From Arcuatula senhousia (Eukaryota > Mollusca > Bivalvia > Mytilida > Mytilidae), in NCBI GenBank assembly GCA_963971305.1, contig OZ020309.1:7867001-7931000 (forward strand): a stretch of DNA of 64,000 bases. The letters are read 5' to 3'. This document shows, piece by piece, positions 33,930 to 46,037 of the stretch. Position 1 is the first letter of the stretch; every line of letters starts with the position of its first letter. The notes under the pieces are model-generated. The model was not told where the DNA came from. It ran no database searches and saw nothing but the letters and a program-made list of their open reading frames with translations. A program made the translations under genes and the position numbers.

Positions 33930-35535
33930 TAAAATTTATCTCGATCGCACGACGTATTATGTCGAGCGCACGAATTATTATGTCGTGATCTCGACTTATT
34001 ATCTCGAGCGCACGACATATTATGTCGAGCGAACTACTTATTATGTCGTGATCTCAACTTATTTTCTCGAGCGTACGACTTATTATGTCGTGCGCACGAC
34101 TTATTATCTCGAGCGCATGACATATTATGTCGAGCGAACTACTTATTATGTCGTGCTCTCGACTTATTATGTCGTGCGCACGACTTATTATCTCGAGTGC
34201 ACGACTTATTATGTCGTGCGCACGACCTATTATCTCGAGTGTACGACTTATTATGTCGTGCACACGACTTGTTATCTCGAGTGCACGACTTATAATGTCG
34301 AGTGCATGACTTATTATGTCGTGCACACAACGTATTATGTCGTGCTCTCGACTTATTATGTCGTGTGCATGACTTATTATTTCGTGCTCTCGACTTATTA
34401 TGTCGTGCGCAGGACTTATTATCTCGACCGCACGACATATTCTGTCGAGCGAACTACTTATTATTTCGTGCTCTCGACTTATTATGTGGTGCGCACGACT
34501 TATTATCTCGAGAGCACGACTTATTATGTCGTGCGCACGACCTATTATCTCGAGTACACGACTTATTATGTCGTGCACACGACTTGTTATCTCGAGCGCA
34601 CGACCTATTATCTCGGGTGCACGACTTATTATGTCGTGCACACGACTTGTTATCTCGAGCGCACGACTTATTATGTCGAGTGCATGACCTATTATGTCGT
34701 GCACACAACGTATTATGTCGTGCTCTCGACTTATTATCTCGAGTACACGACTTATTATGTCGTGCACACGACTTGTTATCTCGAGCGCACGACTTATTAT
34801 GTCGAGTGCATGACTTATTATGTCGTGCTCTCGACTTATTATCTCGTGCGCACGACTTATTATGTCGTGCTCTCGACTTATTATGTCGTGCGCACGACTT
34901 ATTATTTCGTGCTCTCGGACTTATAATGTCGTGCGTACGACTTATTATCTCGAACGCACGACATATTCTGTCGAGCGAACTACTTATTATGTCGTGCTCT
35001 CGACTTATTATGTGGTGCGCACGACTTATTATCTCGAGAGCACGACTTATTATGTCGTGCCCACGACCTATTATCTGAGTACACGACTTATTATGTCGTG
35101 CACACGACTTGTTATCTCGAGTGCACGACTTATTATGTCGAGTGCATGACTTATTATGTCGTGCTCTCGACTTATTATCTCGTGCGAACGACTTATAATG
35201 TCGTGCTCTCGACTTATTATGTCGTGCGCACGACTTATTATCTCGAGCGCACGACTTATTATGTCGTACGCACGACTCATTATGTCGAGTGCACGACTTA
35301 TTATCTCGAGCGCACGACTTATTATGTCGTGCTCTCGACTTATTATGTCGTGCGCACGACTTATTATCTCGAGTGCACGTCTTATTATGTCGTGCACACG
35401 ACTTATTATCTCGAGTGCACGACTTATTATGTCGTGTGCATGACTTATTATCTCTAGCGCACGACTTATTATGTCTTGCGCACGATTTATTATGCCGTGC
35501 TCTCGACTTATTATGTCGAGCGCACGACTTATTAT
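33930..35535 (+). repeat. 21-bp satellite array, first block
   Basis: The monomer is CGACTTATTATGTCGTGCGCA, with common variants ending CTCGAGCGCA and GCTCTCGA. Adjacent units form the perfect palindrome GTCGTGCGCACGAC, and many contain CTCGAG. Since 21 is a multiple of three and the variants lack stops in most frames, long open frames appear on both strands (repeated TTYYVV, HDLLCRA, HDIISRA). They are not genes. Confidence 0.85.
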
Positions 35536-35794
35536 GATATAAATAACGTATTCATTTCTAATCCAAGCACCCCAAATCAAAGATTACCTTGTGTTTATAT
35601 CAAATCATACTATAATCAGTATAACATTAATAACGTGTTCATTTCCAATCCAATCACCCCCAATAAGGTTTTGAAGATATGACCATATAGTCAATTTATA
35701 TAAATGATTTCTACTCTATAATTTTATCTTAAATTAATATTTTAGTTAGATAGTTGATTTCTTGATTTAAAGTTTAATTTCTAGTTGATATCGA
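35536..35794 (+). repeat. Non-satellite spacer, first copy
   Basis: About 260 bp of AT-rich sequence, starting GATATAAATAACGTATTC and ending near GTTGATATCGAGTG. It is repeated almost exactly at 36896-37164. Together with the satellite between them it forms a higher-order direct repeat of about 1.36 kb. Confidence 0.75.
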
Positions 35795-36895
35795 GTGTTA
35801 TTATGTCGTGCGCACGACCTATTATCTCGAGTGCACGACATATTCTTTCGAGCGAACTACTTATTATGTCGTGCTCTCGACTTATTATGTCGAGTGCATG
35901 ACTTATTATGTCGTGCGCACAACGTATTATGTCGTGCTCTCGACTTATTATGTCGTGCGCACGACTTATTATTTCGTGCTCTCGACTTATTATGTCGTGA
36001 ACACGACTTATTATCTCGACCGCACGACATATTCTGTCGAGCGAACTACTTATTATGTCGTGCTCTCGACTTATTATGTGGTGCGCACGACTTATTATCT
36101 CGAGTACACGACTTATTATGTCGTGCACACGACTTGTTATCTCGAGCGCATGACTTATTATGTCGTGCTCTCGACTTATTATGTCGTGCGCACGACTTAT
36201 TATTTCGTGCTCTCGGACTTATTATGTCGTGCGCACGACTTATTATCTCGAACGCACGACATATTCTTTCGAGCGAACTACTTATTATGTCGTGCTCTCG
36301 ACTTATTATGTGGTGCGCACGACTTATTATCTCGAGAGCACGACTTATTATGTCGTGCACACGACCTATTATCTCGAGTACACGACTTATTATGTCGTGC
36401 ACACGACTTATTATGTCGTGCACACGACTTGTTATCTCGAGCGCACGACTTATTATGTCGAGTGCATGACTTATTATGTCGTGCTCTCGACTTATTATCT
36501 CGTGCGCACGACTTATAATGTCGTGCTCTCGACTTATTATGTCGTGCGCACGACTTATTATCTCGAGCGCACGACTTATTATGTCGTACGCACGACTCAT
36601 TATGTCGAGTGCACGACTTATTATCTCGAACTCACGACTTACTATCTTGAGCGCACGACTTATTATGTCGTGCTCTCGACTTATTATGTCGTGCGCACGA
36701 CTTATTATCTCGAGTGCACGTCTTATTATGTCGTGCACACACCTTATTATCTCGAGTGCACGACTTATTATGTCGTGTGCATGACTTATTATCTCTAGCG
36801 CACGACTTATTATGTCCTGCGCACGATTTCTTATGTCGTGCTCTCGACTTATTATGTCGAGCGCACGACTTATTATGTCGAGCGCACGACTTATT
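35795..36895 (+). repeat. 21-bp satellite array, second block
   Basis: Same monomer and orientation as 33930-35535. Long runs of variants, for example those around 36460-36620, repeat in the same order as 35140-35300, so the block arose by segmental duplication rather than unit-by-unit expansion. Confidence 0.8.
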
Positions 36896-37604
36896 ATGAT
36901 ATAAATAACGTATTCATTTCTAATCCAAGCACCCCAAATCAAAGATTACCTTGTGTTTATATCAAATCATACTATAATCAGTATAACATTAATAACGTGT
37001 TCATTTCCAATCCAATCACCCCCAATAAGGTTTTGAAGATATGACCATATAGTCAATTTATATAAATGATTTCTACTCTATAATTTTATCTTAAATTAAT
37101 ATTTTAGTTAGATAGTTGATTTCTTGATTTAAAGTTTAATTTCTAGTTGATATCGAGTGTTTCTGGGACTTTTTATTATAGTGACCACCATTCATCAGCA
37201 GCCTGTCACTTTAAATCTATATATGAATAATTATATTTTAGATTTATTGGGCTGGACACCCTATGATCTTATTGTGCTGTGTAGTGCTTGTGTCAAGATC
37301 TATCTAACTCTTATCTAATTGATAAATAAATGTTTATTATGGTGTCGATTGAAATTTGATTTTCATTTTAAAAGAGCAGAAGTAACCATTTCTTTCAAGT
37401 TTTTATATCTGCGGTCACCTATTATAGGTTTTCCCGTAAATTATAGCTTTGCTTCTTCATCTAGTATAGTGATGGTTTATCCCCATGTTTTAATAGTGAC
37501 CTCCAATATTGAAAATTGAATATTTAATTGAGCAAAACAGAAAATAAGGAAAATGTCTGAGGCTGAACGGTGCAAAGATGAGATTTTGTGATTTTTTTAT
37601 AGTG
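36896..37604 (+). other. Second spacer copy and unique core of the foldback element
   Basis: 36896-37164 repeats the spacer at 35536-35794. The sequence from 37165 to 37604 is not satellite and has no partner in the window. A 66-codon open frame lies at 37319-37519 (+) with no recognisable domain. This core is where a transposase would be expected in an autonomous relative; none is evident. Confidence 0.5.
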
Positions 37605-38215
37605 CGCATGAGATAACATGTCGAGAGCACGAGATAATAAGTCGTGCGCTCGAGATAATAAGTCCTGTGCACGACATAATAAGTCGTGCGCTCGAGATAA
37701 TAAGTCCTGCGCACGACATAATAAGTCGAGAGCACGAAATAATTAGTCGTGCGCACGACATAATTAGTCGAGAGCACGACATAATACGTTGTGCGCACGA
37801 CATACTCGACTAATTATGTCGTGCGCACGACATAATAAGTCATGTGCACGACATAATAAGTCGTGCGCTCGAGATAATAAGTCGTGCACTCGAGATAATA
37901 AGTCCTGTGCACGACATAATAAGTCGTGCGCTCGAGATAATAAATCCTGCGCACGACATAATAAGTCGAAAGCACGACATAATAAGTCGTGCACACGACA
38001 TAATAAGTCGAGAGCACGACATAATAAGTTGTGCGCACGACATAATAAGTCATGTGCACGACATAATAAGTCGTGCGCTCGAGATAATTAGTCATGCGCA
38101 CGACATAATAAGTCGTGCACTCGAGATAATAAGTCGTGCGCACGACATAATAAGTCGTGCGTTCGAGATGATGAGTCGTGCACACGACATAATAAGTCGT
38201 GCGCTCGAGATAAAT
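37605..38215 (-). repeat. 21-bp satellite array, inverted third block
   Basis: The same monomer in opposite orientation (reads TCGTGCGCACGACATAATAAG). With 33930-36895 it gives the element two inverted satellite arms of unequal length. Confidence 0.85.
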
Positions 38216-38259
38216 TTTAATAAAAATAAAAAAATGAGTGTCCTAAATGTACCACCGTA

Positions 38260-40380
38260 TGTTTGTAATTTAAGTTGTTAATATTCTTTGCCCGAATCTC
38301 TGATTGTAAATCCTTACTTATCATAGGGACTATAGCTGATGTTTTACGTTCTTAGCTGTTTTCTACCAAGAAGATGTTTTATTGCCGCTGATTTATACTA
38401 GTATTGGTGGTGTCGCAAGCACTAATTCCACAACTTATTATCACAATGTTATCTAAATTCATTTAAAGCAAATAATTACAATATTTTGTAAAAAAAACGT
38501 CTTGTTTCTGGCAATCTAAGTCGTCACCGAAACGAAGAAAACGATGACATGAGAAGCAATGAGGCATCAATGGAAAATTCGAATATCAAAGTCCAAAAGG
38601 GCAACGGCAAAACGTAACGAGAGTGAAGATAGTGATGGTATTCAGCATCAGTACCAAAATTAAGTGACCTTGACCTAAATTTTCTAAATGAATGATGACT
38701 AAGGTTAAAGCTTTGGTAATAGCTCATATCTCAGCAACTGCAAGTGATAGAGAGATGTAATTGGGTTAGTGGGTACATCTTTGATAGTTACCAGCATCCT
38801 ACGAAAATTAAGTGACCTTGACCTACATTTTCCGCATGATTGACTCAAGTTAGTTTTGGTTTATAATTGGTAACTGCAAATGATAGAGAGATGATATGGG
38901 CTCAATGGGTACATCTTGGATAGTAACCAGTATCTGTACCAAAATAAGGTCACCTTGACCTACATTTTCTGCATGTTTGACTCAGGGTCAGTGTGAACAT
39001 CTTGGAAAATGACCAGAATCCGTACTAAAATTAGGTCACCTTCTGTGGCAGATCCAGAAATTTTCAAACGGGGGATGGGGCGCAATTATAAAAAAAATCT
39101 TCTGGGACCTCTTGTTTCATACAGTTCCTAACCAATTCATTTTTGTCAAAGGGGAGGTGCCCGGTACGCCGGTCCTAGATTGGCCTTTGACCTTAACCTA
39201 CATTTTCTGCGTGAATGATTCAGGTTGAAGTTTTGGTTCAGGTCGACATCTCAGCAACTACAAGAGATGAAATTGGGTCAGTGGGAACATCTTGGTTAGT
39301 AATTGGCATCCATATTAAAATACAAAGTTAAAAATTAAAATTAAAGTTTAGGTAATAAATGCATAAATGACTCAGGATAAAGTTTTGGATAAGGCTCGTA
39401 TCTCGACAATTTCAGTTAGTAGAGAATGATATTTGGAAAGTGTTCCGTCTAATTACCTTTATTTATTTTCGTTTCGTTGCATTTCGCTTTGTTGCGTTTC
39501 GCTTCGGTTGCATTTCTTAGTTTAAAGGTATCCTAATGCAAGTTTTTTCTTCGGAGAAAACACAAATTGTACGTGTTTAATCGGTATTACTGGCAAATGG
39601 TCTCAAGAGGGTCGGCAAATTATTTATGAACCTTTAACCATCAAGTAGTACCAAACTACGAAGTTTGAACGTTAGTGTTATTCGACGTTAGCTCGAGGCG
39701 TTTACTATCGGCTCTTAACTTGATTTACGTAAAAATTGTTTGAATTATTCAAAGATCATGAAGATGTTTTCTTATTTCCCTCTCGGTGATTTTTGTGACA
39801 ACTACATGTACTTATAGAGGAATATCGTGAAATAAAGAAGCAATGTGTCCATGAGACATGGATGCCCCCGTTAGACCACAAACAGGAAGTGGAAGCCTTA
39901 CAGGTCTGAAAGCTACTTAGGACATACAGATTGTCACACTGAAACCATCCTACCAAGTTTAAAATCATTCCCATGAACGGTTTCTGAGAACTTACAAGTT
40001 GATTTTCATAGATTTCACATTGGCCAAACCCCAAACAAGAAGTAGGGATCCGACAGGTCTGAAAGAGGTTTAAGACTTACAATTGCCATACCGAACCATC
40101 CTGCCAAGTTTCAAATCATTCCCATATACGGTTTCTAAGAACAGCTTGGCGGATATTTTATCGGACGGACGGACGTACGTACGGACATGAGTAAAACTTA
40201 ATGCCCATACCCGACATGTCGTCGCGTAGGCACAAAATATAAAATATCACATGGCTGTTTTCATATCATATCCTATATCTTCCCGAGACGCCAATATCAT
40301 CCTGAGAGCTTTAGCTCGAGGGTATGATATTGGTCGAGGGAGCCATATCATATTTTGTTTATCATATATTTTAATAATAT
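38260..40380. repeat. Diverged mollusc repeat with ~145-bp units
   Basis: From about 38640 to 39400, 'GACCTTGACCTACATTTTCTGCATGA' style segments recur every 140-150 bp with 'CATCTTGG' between them. At about 39040-39180 a fragment with a GGCAGATCCAGAAATT end interrupts. Near 40165-40195 there is GGACGGACGGACGTACG, the GACGG-rich edge common to internally repeated mollusc elements. No gene is supported; 39756-40034 (-) is an artefact. Confidence 0.5.
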
Positions 40381-42345
40381 AACAAGAGGCTCCCAGGAGC
40401 CTGAATCGCTCACCTGACATATGTGCCTGAAGTAAAGGTTGTAAGGCAAAATCTATTTAACGTTGAAAGGGTCATAAGATTAATAAGGGGGTCATCTGAC
40501 AATATGATGGATCTAAAGGTGCTGATCACTTTTGTTCTCAATCAAAATCTAAAAATCTGTCATCCTTTTTGAGTTATTTGCAAAAAAATGCAGTTTAACC
40601 TAATGTTCTATTTTTAGCCACAGTGGCCATGTTTTACAACCAATCAAAAATCCCCATAATAGTTCTATACACCTAATAATAATAAACAATAATACCAAGT
40701 TTGGTTCCATTTGGACTTAAAGTGTCAGAGGAGTTAACATTTTCAATATAAGGAAATGCAGTTAAAATGCTCAATTTTGACGTTCCAAGGGCAATAACTC
40801 ATCAAAGGAAAGGTCCTACAACGTTGACCCTGTTACAAATTTTGTAGATCTTGATGCGCTTAACAATATGCAATTTAAATTTTTCAAATATCTTGTATAG
40901 TTTTCAAGATATTGAGCTAAACAGGTGCAAAATTTTGCAAAAAATCCACAAAAAGGGCAATAACTCCTACATGGGTTGTTGGATTTTCTTCAAAATAACA
41001 GAGCTGGTAGATCTTGAGGTGCTGATCACTTTTGTTTCCATCAAAATTTTGAAATCTGTCACCGTTTTAGTTATTTGCAAAAAACTGCCATTTACCCCTA
41101 TGTTATATTTTTAGCCACAGCGGCCATGTTTTACGACCAATCAAAAATCCCCACATCAGTTCTATACACCTAATGCTAAAATACAACTATACCAAGTTTG
41201 GTTCCATTTGGACTTAAAGTGTCAGAGGAGTTAACGTTTTCAATGTAATGAGGAAATGCTGTTAAAATGCTAAATTTTGACGTTCTAAGGGCAATAACTC
41301 CTAAAAGGAAAGGTCCTACCACGTTGACCCTATTTCATATTTTGTAGATCTTGATGTGCTTAACAATATGCAATTTAAATTTCTCAAATATCTAGTATAG
41401 TTTTCAAGATATTGAGCTAAACAGGTGCAAAATTTGCAAAAAATCCACAAAAAGGGCAATAACTCCTACATGGGTTGTTGGATTTTCTTCAAAATTTCAT
41501 AGCTGGTAGATCTTGAGGTGCTGATCACTTTTGTTTCCAATCAAAATTTTGAAATCTGTCACTGTTTTAGAGTTATTTGCAAAAAACTGCATTTTACCTC
41601 TATGTTCCATTTTTAGCCACAGCGGCCATGTTTTACGACCAATCAAAAATCCCCACATCAGGTCTATACACCTAATGCTAATAAACAACTATACCAAGTT
41701 TGGTTCCATTTGGACTTAAAGTGTCAGAGGAGTTAACGTTTTCAATGTAATGAGGAAATGCTGTTAAAATGCTAAATTTTGACGTTCTAAGGGCAATAAC
41801 TCCTTAAAGGAAAGGTCCTACCACGTTGACCCTATTACATATTTTGTAGATCTTGATGTGCTTAACAATATGCAATTTAAATTTCTCAAATATCTAGTAT
41901 AGTTTTCAAGATATTGAGCTAAACAGGTGCAAAATTTGGAAAAAATCCACAAAAAGGCCAATAACTCCTACATGGGTCGTTGGATTTTCTTCAAAATTTC
42001 AGGGTAGGTAGATCTTGAGGTGCTGATCACTTTTACCCAGCCAAAATTTTGATATCTGTAGCCGTTTTTGAGTTATTTGCAAAAAGCTGCATTTTACCCC
42101 TATATTCTATTTTTAGCCATGGCGGCCATGTTTTACGACGAATCAAAAATCCCCACATCAGTTCTAAGCACCGAATGCTAATGAACAACCATACCAAGTT
42201 TGGTTGCAATTGGACTTATGGTGTCAGAGGAGTTACTGTTTTAAAAAGTTTACGGACGGATGACGGACGACGGACGACGGACGGACGACGGACGCCAAGT
42301 GATGACAAAAGCTCACATGACCCTTCGGGTCAGGTGAGCTAAAAA
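40381..42345 (+). mobile_element. HINE-like mollusc repeat, intact copy
   Basis: It starts AACAAGAGGCTCCCAGGAGC (hairpin GGCTCC..GGAGCC) and ends in a long hairpin, AGCTCACATGACCC-TTCG-GGGTCAGGTGAGCT, followed by AAAAA. The core is about four direct repeats of 490-500 bp with 'TAGATCTTGAGGTGCTGATC' and 'GGCCATGTTTTACGACCAATC'; the last 100 bp are GACGGACGACGG-rich. It is the same family, by its ends, as 28181-33920. Hairpin termini, a tandem core and apparent lack of target duplication suggest a Helentron/HINE-type non-autonomous element. Confidence 0.65.
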
Positions 42346-43377
42346 GTACATATTCAATATTCAAAATGACTAAATTATGAAATGATATGTTGTTTATCAT
42401 TAATGCGCACACAATTTATAAAAATCCTTTTGAAGTTTACAAAATACTGTTGGATAAACAGTTTAATATTTTTTTTGTTTATAATGTTGCAGTCGTGTTT
42501 TATTAACTTACGACGATGCATACAGTGTTTACTTATGACATTTCCATAACATAACCAAAATTTGATTTTTTTAAAATGCCTCGCTTACGCTCGTGTGACA
42601 TGCAAATGCAACTTGGAAAGCCTATTTTTGAGAACAAATTTAGATTTGCCTTTAAAATTAAGCATTTTATTTTTTGGGGGGTATGTTATGGAGTTTAGGG
42701 GTGAATTATGGATTTTCAAGGGGTATGATATGTATACACAATGATATGGCTAGAATCGTCAATTTGGTATAAAATATTTAAAAGGGCTGTATTATTGTGT
42801 AAATATATGATAAAAAGTCATTTGGACCACGGAAAGAGATCCTTTATATGAACTTATAACGATTTTTACAGTTATGCAAAGTTGGGCATAAAACGATTAG
42901 ATATATTTTACGTTTTCCATTCCGTTTCATGTTTCCGCGTTCCGTTTCCGCGTTGTAGATACACCCTTTATAAACCTTCACACCTTAAGTGACTTATTCT
43001 TTTTTCATGAATCTTAAACTTTTATGAATTTGTAAACCTGTTTAGTGTTTGGCCTCTGTTTGAATACACAACTGTTTAATTCCGTCTCCGTTTACGTTTT
43101 CGCAAGAATCATGAAGTCATTATTTTGTAATTTGTAATAGATTTAAGAAAGTATTTTAAAGCTGCTGAACCAAATCATGTTTAAAACTGTTGGTTAAAAA
43201 AACATTGAGAAAACGTTTTGAAAAGATTTTACTGAAAATATGGTCCTCTTAGCATTTAGCATTTCGAGTTGATAAAAAATTCAACCTATTTTCATTCTAT
43301 ACTGTTCTTTAATATTTCATTTTTTTATAATTCGTATGAAAACTATTTATTAACTTATTGAAATTTTCATTTGAATA
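42346..43377. other. Right interior of the 23.5-kb element, no gene seen
   Basis: AT-rich sequence. Around 42905-42960 there are repeated 'TTCCGTTTC' and 'CGCGTT' words. No reading frame is supported. Confidence 0.4.
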
Positions 43378-43695
43378 ATTAACTTTAACTTATATCATTT
43401 TTCGTTATTCATATGAATAATGAACTTTAACTTATTTCATTATTCATTATTCAAATAAAAAAATGAATAATGAATAATGTACCAAGTCATTATTCATTAT
43501 TGAAAAAAATTTGGACATGCGCGTGTAATGGAGTGGTAGTGTTAAAGTCTTAAGCACCAATTTCGAGATTTTTTGCTGGATAACATCATTGTTGAGAATC
43601 AAGGCTGTATACACTATATAATTTTACTGTCAAGTTTCATTAACAAGTGACTTGTATCGATATTTGAAATATCCACGACATAATTAGTTGTTCGA

Positions 43696-44847
43696 GTGGC
43701 CCAAATGTCCGAAGGTCAAACAGTAATGGCGTCCACCATAGAAGATAAACAAACCCCCTCATCACAACCTACCCAACTTTCCATTGATCCTCTGTTATCA
43801 TCTAGTACACCAAAGGTTAAGATAAGTGGGAAGCGACCGGCCGATAGCCCTGGTGATCTCAATGGACCCACAAAACCAATGAAAAAACAGATTCGTCGAA
43901 GGTCTGGATCCACTGGGGATCTTAGTGCCATCACGACTAAAAAGGGTACATCACTCAGAAAAAACATAGCAGATCAACTAAATGAAGCCCTAACTAGTGA
44001 AGAGGTCTTAAATGCTATCATACCCGCAATAACTGACAAAATAGGGGAGATTATAGAAACCCAGATACAAGAGGTTGTGGAAAATGAGATTAACCCCCTT
44101 AAAGCAGAGGTAGACAAACTAAATACAACTGTGAACAATTTAAGTCAGAGATTATGTAAAAGCCTCATAACAACAGAGAGATTAGAACACAATGTCCATG
44201 ATTTACAACTACAAATCAGAGAAAGGGACAAAGATCTGGAATCACTTCACTCTAGAAATGAACACCTAGAAGTAAGAACAGAGAACCTTGAGCAGTACTC
44301 CAGGAGGACAAGCCTCAGAATCCATAATGTCCCTGTTCCAGTAGCCAACTTTGGTCGTGCTATTTATCCTCTTGATACAGATCAAATGGCTTTAAACATC
44401 TTCAACACTAAGCTTGGCCTGGAAATCAATGCTGAAGATATAAGCAGGTCACATCTGATAGGTAAAACCCACCATGGAAAATCTCAGATAACAGTCAGGT
44501 TTATCTCCTACAAGAAAAGACAGATGGTCTACTCCAACAAAAAGAAGCTAAAAGATGATCCAGAGGGTATATTCATCACAGAAAACCTGACAGAGTTCAG
44601 GTCCAGCCTAACCAAGAGGCTAGCTAAGTTTAAAAGAGACAAGGACATTGAGGCATACTGGACCCTTGATGGAAGAATTTTTGTAAAGTTGACAGCTACC
44701 TCATCCCGCATGCTAGTTACTGGCCATCACGACATTGACATCATAGAGCGTGGAATACTAGCCAAACGACGCCAAGCAGAGACAATGTCTAGAATTTCAA
44801 CATCTGAAACTGACTCAATTGATATAAATGATATAATAGCTTCCTAA
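43696..44847 (+). CDS. LINE ORF1 protein (coiled coil, RNA-binding type)
   Basis: 383 residues, uninterrupted. The N-terminal 90 residues are basic and Ser/Pro-rich. A coiled coil runs from about residue 95 to 205 (heptads of Leu/Ile/Val, ending NLEQYSRR). An RRM-like and C-terminal domain follow, with 'TSLRIHNVPVP', 'SQITVRFISYKKRQMVYSNK' and a 'GIFITENLT' to 'TLDGRIFVKL' stretch. This is the layout of L1-type ORF1p, which forms trimers, binds the element RNA and acts as a nucleic-acid chaperone. The ATG at 43696 is the first of the long frame. No frame damage is seen. Confidence 0.75.
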   Translation: MAQMSEGQTVMASTIEDKQTPSSQPTQLSIDPLLSSSTPKVKISGKRPADSPGDLNGPTKPMKKQIRRRSGSTGDLSAITTKKGTSLRKNIADQLNEALTSEEVLNAIIPAITDKIGEIIETQIQEVVENEINPLKAEVDKLNTTVNNLSQRLCKSLITTERLEHNVHDLQLQIRERDKDLESLHSRNEHLEVRTENLEQYSRRTSLRIHNVPVPVANFGRAIYPLDTDQMALNIFNTKLGLEINAEDISRSHLIGKTHHGKSQITVRFISYKKRQMVYSNKKKLKDDPEGIFITENLTEFRSSLTKRLAKFKRDKDIEAYWTLDGRIFVKLTATSSRMLVTGHHDIDIIERGILAKRRQAETMSRISTSETDSIDINDIIAS

Positions 44848-46037
44848 TGTAACACCTGAACTTAATTGATCCGTATCCAACTGTTCAACTGTAAATAATT
44901 AAATGTAATAAATGCGTTATTTATATACCCCCTTTCAAATACTAAATTGGACTGTTGTCTTTATTTTTGTTTTATATCTTTTCAGTTGTATAGGTGTCAA
45001 ACTTGTCCCTCTAAAATATCTTAGAAATTCCTGTCAAAAGTTACTTATGTAGCAATTCAATATGTTAAGAAAAGTTTTTATCTTGTGTTATACTTTTGAT
45101 ACTTATCATCATACATTTATATAAAAAATTTACAAGATTCCAAAAAATAAAGTAAAAGATTTACTTCAAAAAGTCAATTTTTTTTCTTTGTTTTTTGTTT
45201 TATGTGTAAACATTAAAAACATCTAGGGTTTTATTTTCCCCTTCTTCAAAACTTCAGATTAAACCCCCCTTATTTTTTTATTTTTTTTTTTTTGGTCTCA
45301 GCTTCTTGAATGTTAAAACATAAAACGTTCTACATTGTCAACTCGTCGCCCACCCATTATAGATATGTGTAACATTGATTGACCTACCGTGAAAAAACAC
45401 CTGTCCAACGGTATAAAGGTATTCCCGGTTTACCCAATACACATAAAGTCCAGGTGAAGAAACAATTATCTTTCTTTGAAAAAGCTAAAAAAAATGAAAA
45501 AATAACCATATTTTTTTTTCTCTCTTTTTCGGGGGGGGGGGGGGGGGTGATTGTGAATTGGTTTCACCGGACCGTTGACTAGAATGTATTTGTCTTATAC
45601 AATGTATATTAGTTATTAAATGCCTGTTTTAGATACTAACATACAAACGGTATAATTGTATTCCCGGTTTACTTGGTGGCTACATTTCTCATCTTTAACC
45701 CGTTGCTTGTTTGTGTCTAATATACGCACAGAATCATTTTCATTCTTTAATCAAGTTTAGATGTTGAAATTTGAATATGAATGTGTAAAGAGATGCCACT
45801 GAGTCAACCGGACCGTTTCTAATGTACATAAAAGTTGATTTTTGTACTTGGAATATGAAGCTATTTCTAATTGATAAAAGCCGAATAAGATGTGCTATCC
45901 CATATTTGGTGTTAGAAATTTAACTATGAAAGCTCAAACCTTCCTACCTTTACTTTGTGTTCTCATCTTTATTGTCTTAAATGTTACTTACTTTTTTCAT
46001 TATGTTAAGTGCGTTGTGTGTTGTGTGTGTATAAACC
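44848..46037 (+). other. Long inter-ORF region of the LINE
   Basis: About 1.2 kb between ORF1 and ORF2, longer than usual for LINEs. It is T-rich and contains a G17-18 run near 45530-45547. The words GGTATAAAGGTATTCCCGGTTTAC (about 45410-45434) and GGTATAATTGTATTCCCGGTTTAC (about 45648-45672) are near-identical and 238 bp apart. Each is followed downstream by a 'CCGGACCGTT' word. No gene is supported. Confidence 0.5.

Larger units (their letters stand above)
28150..38259. mobile_element. 10.1-kb foldback-like element with satellite arms
   Basis: The left end TACGGTGGTACATTTAGGAC and its inverse at the right end (38240-38259) are flanked by TGTTTG on both sides (28144-28149 and 38260-38265), a 6-bp target duplication. 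With the nested insert at 28181-33920 removed, the inverted ends match for over 60 bp, through 'ATTTTTATTAAAATTTATCTCGA'. They then run into a 21-bp satellite in opposite orientation on each side: about 3.2 kb in the left arm and 0.6 kb in the right. A 440-bp non-satellite core lies at 37165-37604. Long tandem-repeat TIRs are the architecture of Foldback/Galileo elements of flies. No transposase is present. Confidence 0.65.

Noticed and set aside
33916..34926. 336-codon open frame rich in TTYYVVRTTYYLER
   Set aside because: It is the 21-bp satellite read in one frame. The unit length is a multiple of three, so several frames on both strands stay open. Composition is purely periodic and no start context or domain exists.
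36046..36942. 298-codon open frame on the - strand (HDIISRA repeats)
   Set aside because: Another frame of the same satellite.
33930..38215. CRISPR-like array
   Set aside because: Units are contiguous 21-mers with no unique spacers, in a eukaryotic genome.
41497..42342. Several 60- to 97-codon frames
   Set aside because: Read from the 500-bp direct repeats of the HINE-like element; they recur with the repeat and differ by frameshifts.
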